From: Methanoregula sp.
GTDB taxonomy: Archaea > Halobacteriota > Methanomicrobia > Methanomicrobiales > Methanospirillaceae
Assembly (NCBI GenBank): GCA_003136075.1
Contig: PNBP01000070.1
Coordinates: forward strand, 1-7,963
Direction of reading: 5' to 3'
Length of the DNA: 7,963 nucleotides
Part shown: one piece after another, positions 6,358 to 7,963 of the stretch
Numbering within the stretch: position 1 is the stretch's first letter
Layout of the letters: each line of letters opens with the position of its first letter
The notes under the pieces: model-generated
Database searches by the model: none
Seen by the model: only the letters and a program-made list of their open reading frames with translations
Told to the model about the DNA's origin: nothing
Position numbers and translations under genes: made by a program

Positions 6358-7035
6358 TTATCCCAATGTCCTGATGCCGTCCTCTACAATCTCGAAATCA
6401 AACGATGCCCCTTCCGGGCGGGAACGGTGTTTGATGAGTGTTGCCCGCCGCATACCGGGTGCATCAAGGCGGTCAAGGCGGACGATTGATTTGGAGATAT
6501 GTTCAAGCGACGTCCCTCCAAGACCTGCATAGGTGTTTTTTACCGTGTCCATATACACCTGGTTCGTGACCATGACCGGGATATCGTATCGTTTTGCATA
6601 CCCGAGCAGGTGGATCATCTGCCTCGTAAGCATCTGCATCGCATCCCTCCCTTTTTCAAGATCCGTGCGGTAGAGTGCTGTTGCAGAGTCCATCACCAGA
6701 AGACCTGTCTTGTCCGCCTTGAGAATCTTATCGGCTTCTGTAATCATGGAGCCCTGCTGCTCAAAATCGATGGGTTCAAAAAGGAATAACCGTTCGGCAA
6801 TCGAATCCGTGTCGCTGCCGGCAATTTGCCGGAACCGCTCGATCGAGAAACCTTCGGAATCGATGAAGACAACGACACGCCCGGCCCGCAACGAGGCGAC
6901 GGCGGCAATCGTGCATAGGGTGCTTTTCCCGCTCGCCGGCCCACCGAAGATCTGGCAGATCGTCCGGGATTCAAGCCCCCCGCCGAGAAGCCGGTCAAAG
7001 GCCGGGTTTCCGGTGGTGCGCCGGTCGGTGCTCAT
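6358..7035 (-). CDS. radB: DNA repair and recombination protein RadB
   Basis: RadB is the archaeal RecA/RadA paralog, a single-domain ATPase that binds DNA and assists RadA in homologous recombination but has little strand-exchange activity itself. The 225-residue protein has the expected size and lacks the N-terminal helix-hairpin-helix domain of RadA. It shows the entry motif TTGNPAFDRLLGGGLE (7-22), Walker A GGPASGKST (31-39), the IDSEG segment (58-62), Walker B LLVMDS (112-117), the VTNQVY motif (156-161) and the GLGGTSLEHISKSIVRL segment (171-187). The conserved C-terminal KHRSRPEG (202-209) is also typical. Its ATG at 7035 overlaps the larC stop in an ATGA arrangement, and AAGGA at 7042-7046 sits six bases before it, so the pair is almost certainly translated from one message. 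The functional link between them is not evident. Confidence 0.95.
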   Translation of the reverse strand: MSTDRRTTGNPAFDRLLGGGLESRTICQIFGGPASGKSTLCTIAAVASLRAGRVVVFIDSEGFSIERFRQIAGSDTDSIAERLFLFEPIDFEQQGSMITEADKILKADKTGLLVMDSATALYRTDLEKGRDAMQMLTRQMIHLLGYAKRYDIPVMVTNQVYMDTVKNTYAGLGGTSLEHISKSIVRLDRLDAPGMRRATLIKHRSRPEGASFDFEIVEDGIRTLG

Positions 7036-7963
7036 GGTACGTCCTTCTTAAACATGCCTGTCTGGTATGCTTTCCACCCGGTATCTTCAATCGCCCGGAT
7101 TACATCACGAACCGGCATATCCAGATCCGCTGCCCAGTCCCGCGCCGGATCAAACTCTGCTTTTAAGGTATAGATGCTGCCGTGCATCCACCCGCATTTA
7201 ACCGGCACCGCCCTTTTTTGTCCGGCAATTTCAACATCGATCTGCTCCACGGTACGATCAGCGATGAACCGGTGAACAAACGGGATACAGCGGATGCCCA
7301 GCGTGCCGAGCTCGCATGCCATCAGTTCAGCCATCTGCCTACTGGTGTCGGGAAGGCATACCACCCGGATGAGGTATCCCGGGCGCCCTTTTTTCATGAT
7401 AACCGAAATTGCGCTCGCGTCCCGGGCACCAGCGTCCATGAACCGTGTTATCGCGTGGGCGATCACCTCGCCACTCACATCATCGACATTTGTTTCGAGA
7501 ACGTCAACGGAATCGTCCGCCCGTTCAGGCATTTGGTCGCTGGTTGTTTCCACTACCATTGCCCTGAGGACGTTTGGTGTGTGGGGAGGATCGCGGGTGC
7601 CGGCGCCATATCCTGCTGCAAGAATCGTAAAAGCAGAAAATGCAGGAGGACGCATCGTGGAAAACTCCGCGAGCAGTGCTGCCCCGGTGGGGGTGCAGAG
7701 TTCTCCGTTCCCCGTCCCTGTAATAGCAGGAAGCCCGCTTTCGGTGAGGAGGGCAACCGTTGCTGGTGCCGGTATAGGGACGGTGCCGTGGGAACCGCTT
7801 ATTGTTCCGCTGCCGATGGCTATCGGGTGGATGACTACACCGTCAACATGCAGCGTGTGCAGCGCCGTGCACGCACCAATCACATCGGCAATCGCATCGT
7901 CCGCCCCCACTTCATGGAAATGTGCATGCTCTCCATGAACCTGCTCTTCTGCACGTTGGATCC
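7032..7963 (-). CDS. larC: LarC-family nickel insertion protein (UPF0272/DUF111), N-terminus cut by window edge
   Basis: In lactate racemase systems LarC is the CTP-dependent cyclometallase that inserts nickel into the pincer cofactor; in archaea the physiological role of the homologs is often unproven. The window shows 309 codons plus stop; the full protein is usually about 390-420 residues, so roughly 80-110 N-terminal residues lie beyond the edge. The frame is open up to base 7961, and the GTG at 7910 is an internal valine inside the conserved HFHEVGA motif (fragment residues 14-20), not a start. Other family signatures are HGTVPIPAPAT (58-68), CTPTGA (89-94), GYGAGTRD (117-124), PNVLR (129-133), ETNVDD (156-161) and MKKGRPG (189-195). 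The HGEHAHFHE histidines may bind metal. The gene is one continuous frame, unlike bacterial larC genes split by a programmed frameshift. It overlaps radB by four bases. No larA, larB or larE is visible. Confidence 0.93.
   Translation of the reverse strand, partial: IQRAEEQVHGEHAHFHEVGADDAIADVIGACTALHTLHVDGVVIHPIAIGSGTISGSHGTVPIPAPATVALLTESGLPAITGTGNGELCTPTGAALLAEFSTMRPPAFSAFTILAAGYGAGTRDPPHTPNVLRAMVVETTSDQMPERADDSVDVLETNVDDVSGEVIAHAITRFMDAGARDASAISVIMKKGRPGYLIRVVCLPDTSRQMAELMACELGTLGIRCIPFVHRFIADRTVEQIDVEIAGQKRAVPVKCGWMHGSIYTLKAEFDPARDWAADLDMPVRDVIRAIEDTGWKAYQTGMFKKDVP
7042..7046 (-). promoter_or_regulatory. Ribosome binding site of radB inside larC
   Basis: AAGGA on the minus strand lies within the last codons of larC, six bases before the radB ATG. 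With the ATGA overlap it points to coupled translation of the two genes. Confidence 0.6.

Noticed and set aside
7294..7938. Long plus-strand ORF opposite larC
   Set aside because: It mirrors conserved LarC motifs on the other strand and has no recognisable domain or start signals.
7910..7963. GTG at 7910 as the start of the LarC-like gene
   Set aside because: The frame stays open to the window edge and the codons before the GTG encode HGEHAHFHE, part of the conserved LarC HFHEVGA motif, so the true start is outside the window.

Overview
The window looks like chromosomal DNA of a methanogenic archaeon, most likely of the order Methanomicrobiales. This rests on four things: component A2 of the methyl-coenzyme M reductase activation system (AtwA), the archaeal recombinase paralog RadB, an archaeal ribose-1,5-bisphosphate isomerase, and a winged-helix plus multi-PAS protein of a type I associate with Methanoregula and Methanospirillum relatives. 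AT-rich TATA-like boxes and oligo-T 3' ends fit archaeal transcription signals. The order-level assignment is inference from gene content; I ran no search.

Layout. Bases 1-1523 (minus) hold atwA, cut by the left edge so that only the C-terminal tail is missing. Upstream of it on the same strand, at 1588-2418, is a soluble HAD-fold protein resembling the P domain of P-type ATPases. A short divergent spacer (2419-2476) separates this from two plus-strand genes: ribose-1,5-bisphosphate isomerase (2477-3439) and diaminopimelate epimerase dapF (3536-4354). A gene-free stretch at 4355-4545 lies between the convergent dapF and PAS genes and carries oligo-T tracts for both strands. The minus strand then holds, in right-to-left transcription order, larC (7963-7032, 5' end cut by the window), radB (7035-6358, overlapping larC by 4 bases), T-rich termination signals, and the winged-helix/PAS gene (6270-4546).

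How the genes fit together. They serve mostly separate housekeeping functions: activation of the nickel enzyme MCR (atwA), nucleoside or pentose-bisphosphate salvage toward type III RuBisCO (the isomerase), lysine biosynthesis by a DAP route (dapF), recombination and repair (radB), nickel-pincer cofactor chemistry or an unknown nickel role (larC), and sensing or regulation (PAS protein). Only larC-radB looks clearly co-transcribed.

I found no mobile element, CRISPR array, RNA gene or obvious new multi-gene system. The points most worth a second look are the HAD protein with an alanine at the usual second-aspartate position, the PAS sensor with a DNA-binding-like N terminus but no output enzyme, a 12-codon CxxC peptide ORF just before dapF, and repeated CCGGGTA-like motifs upstream of the PAS gene.
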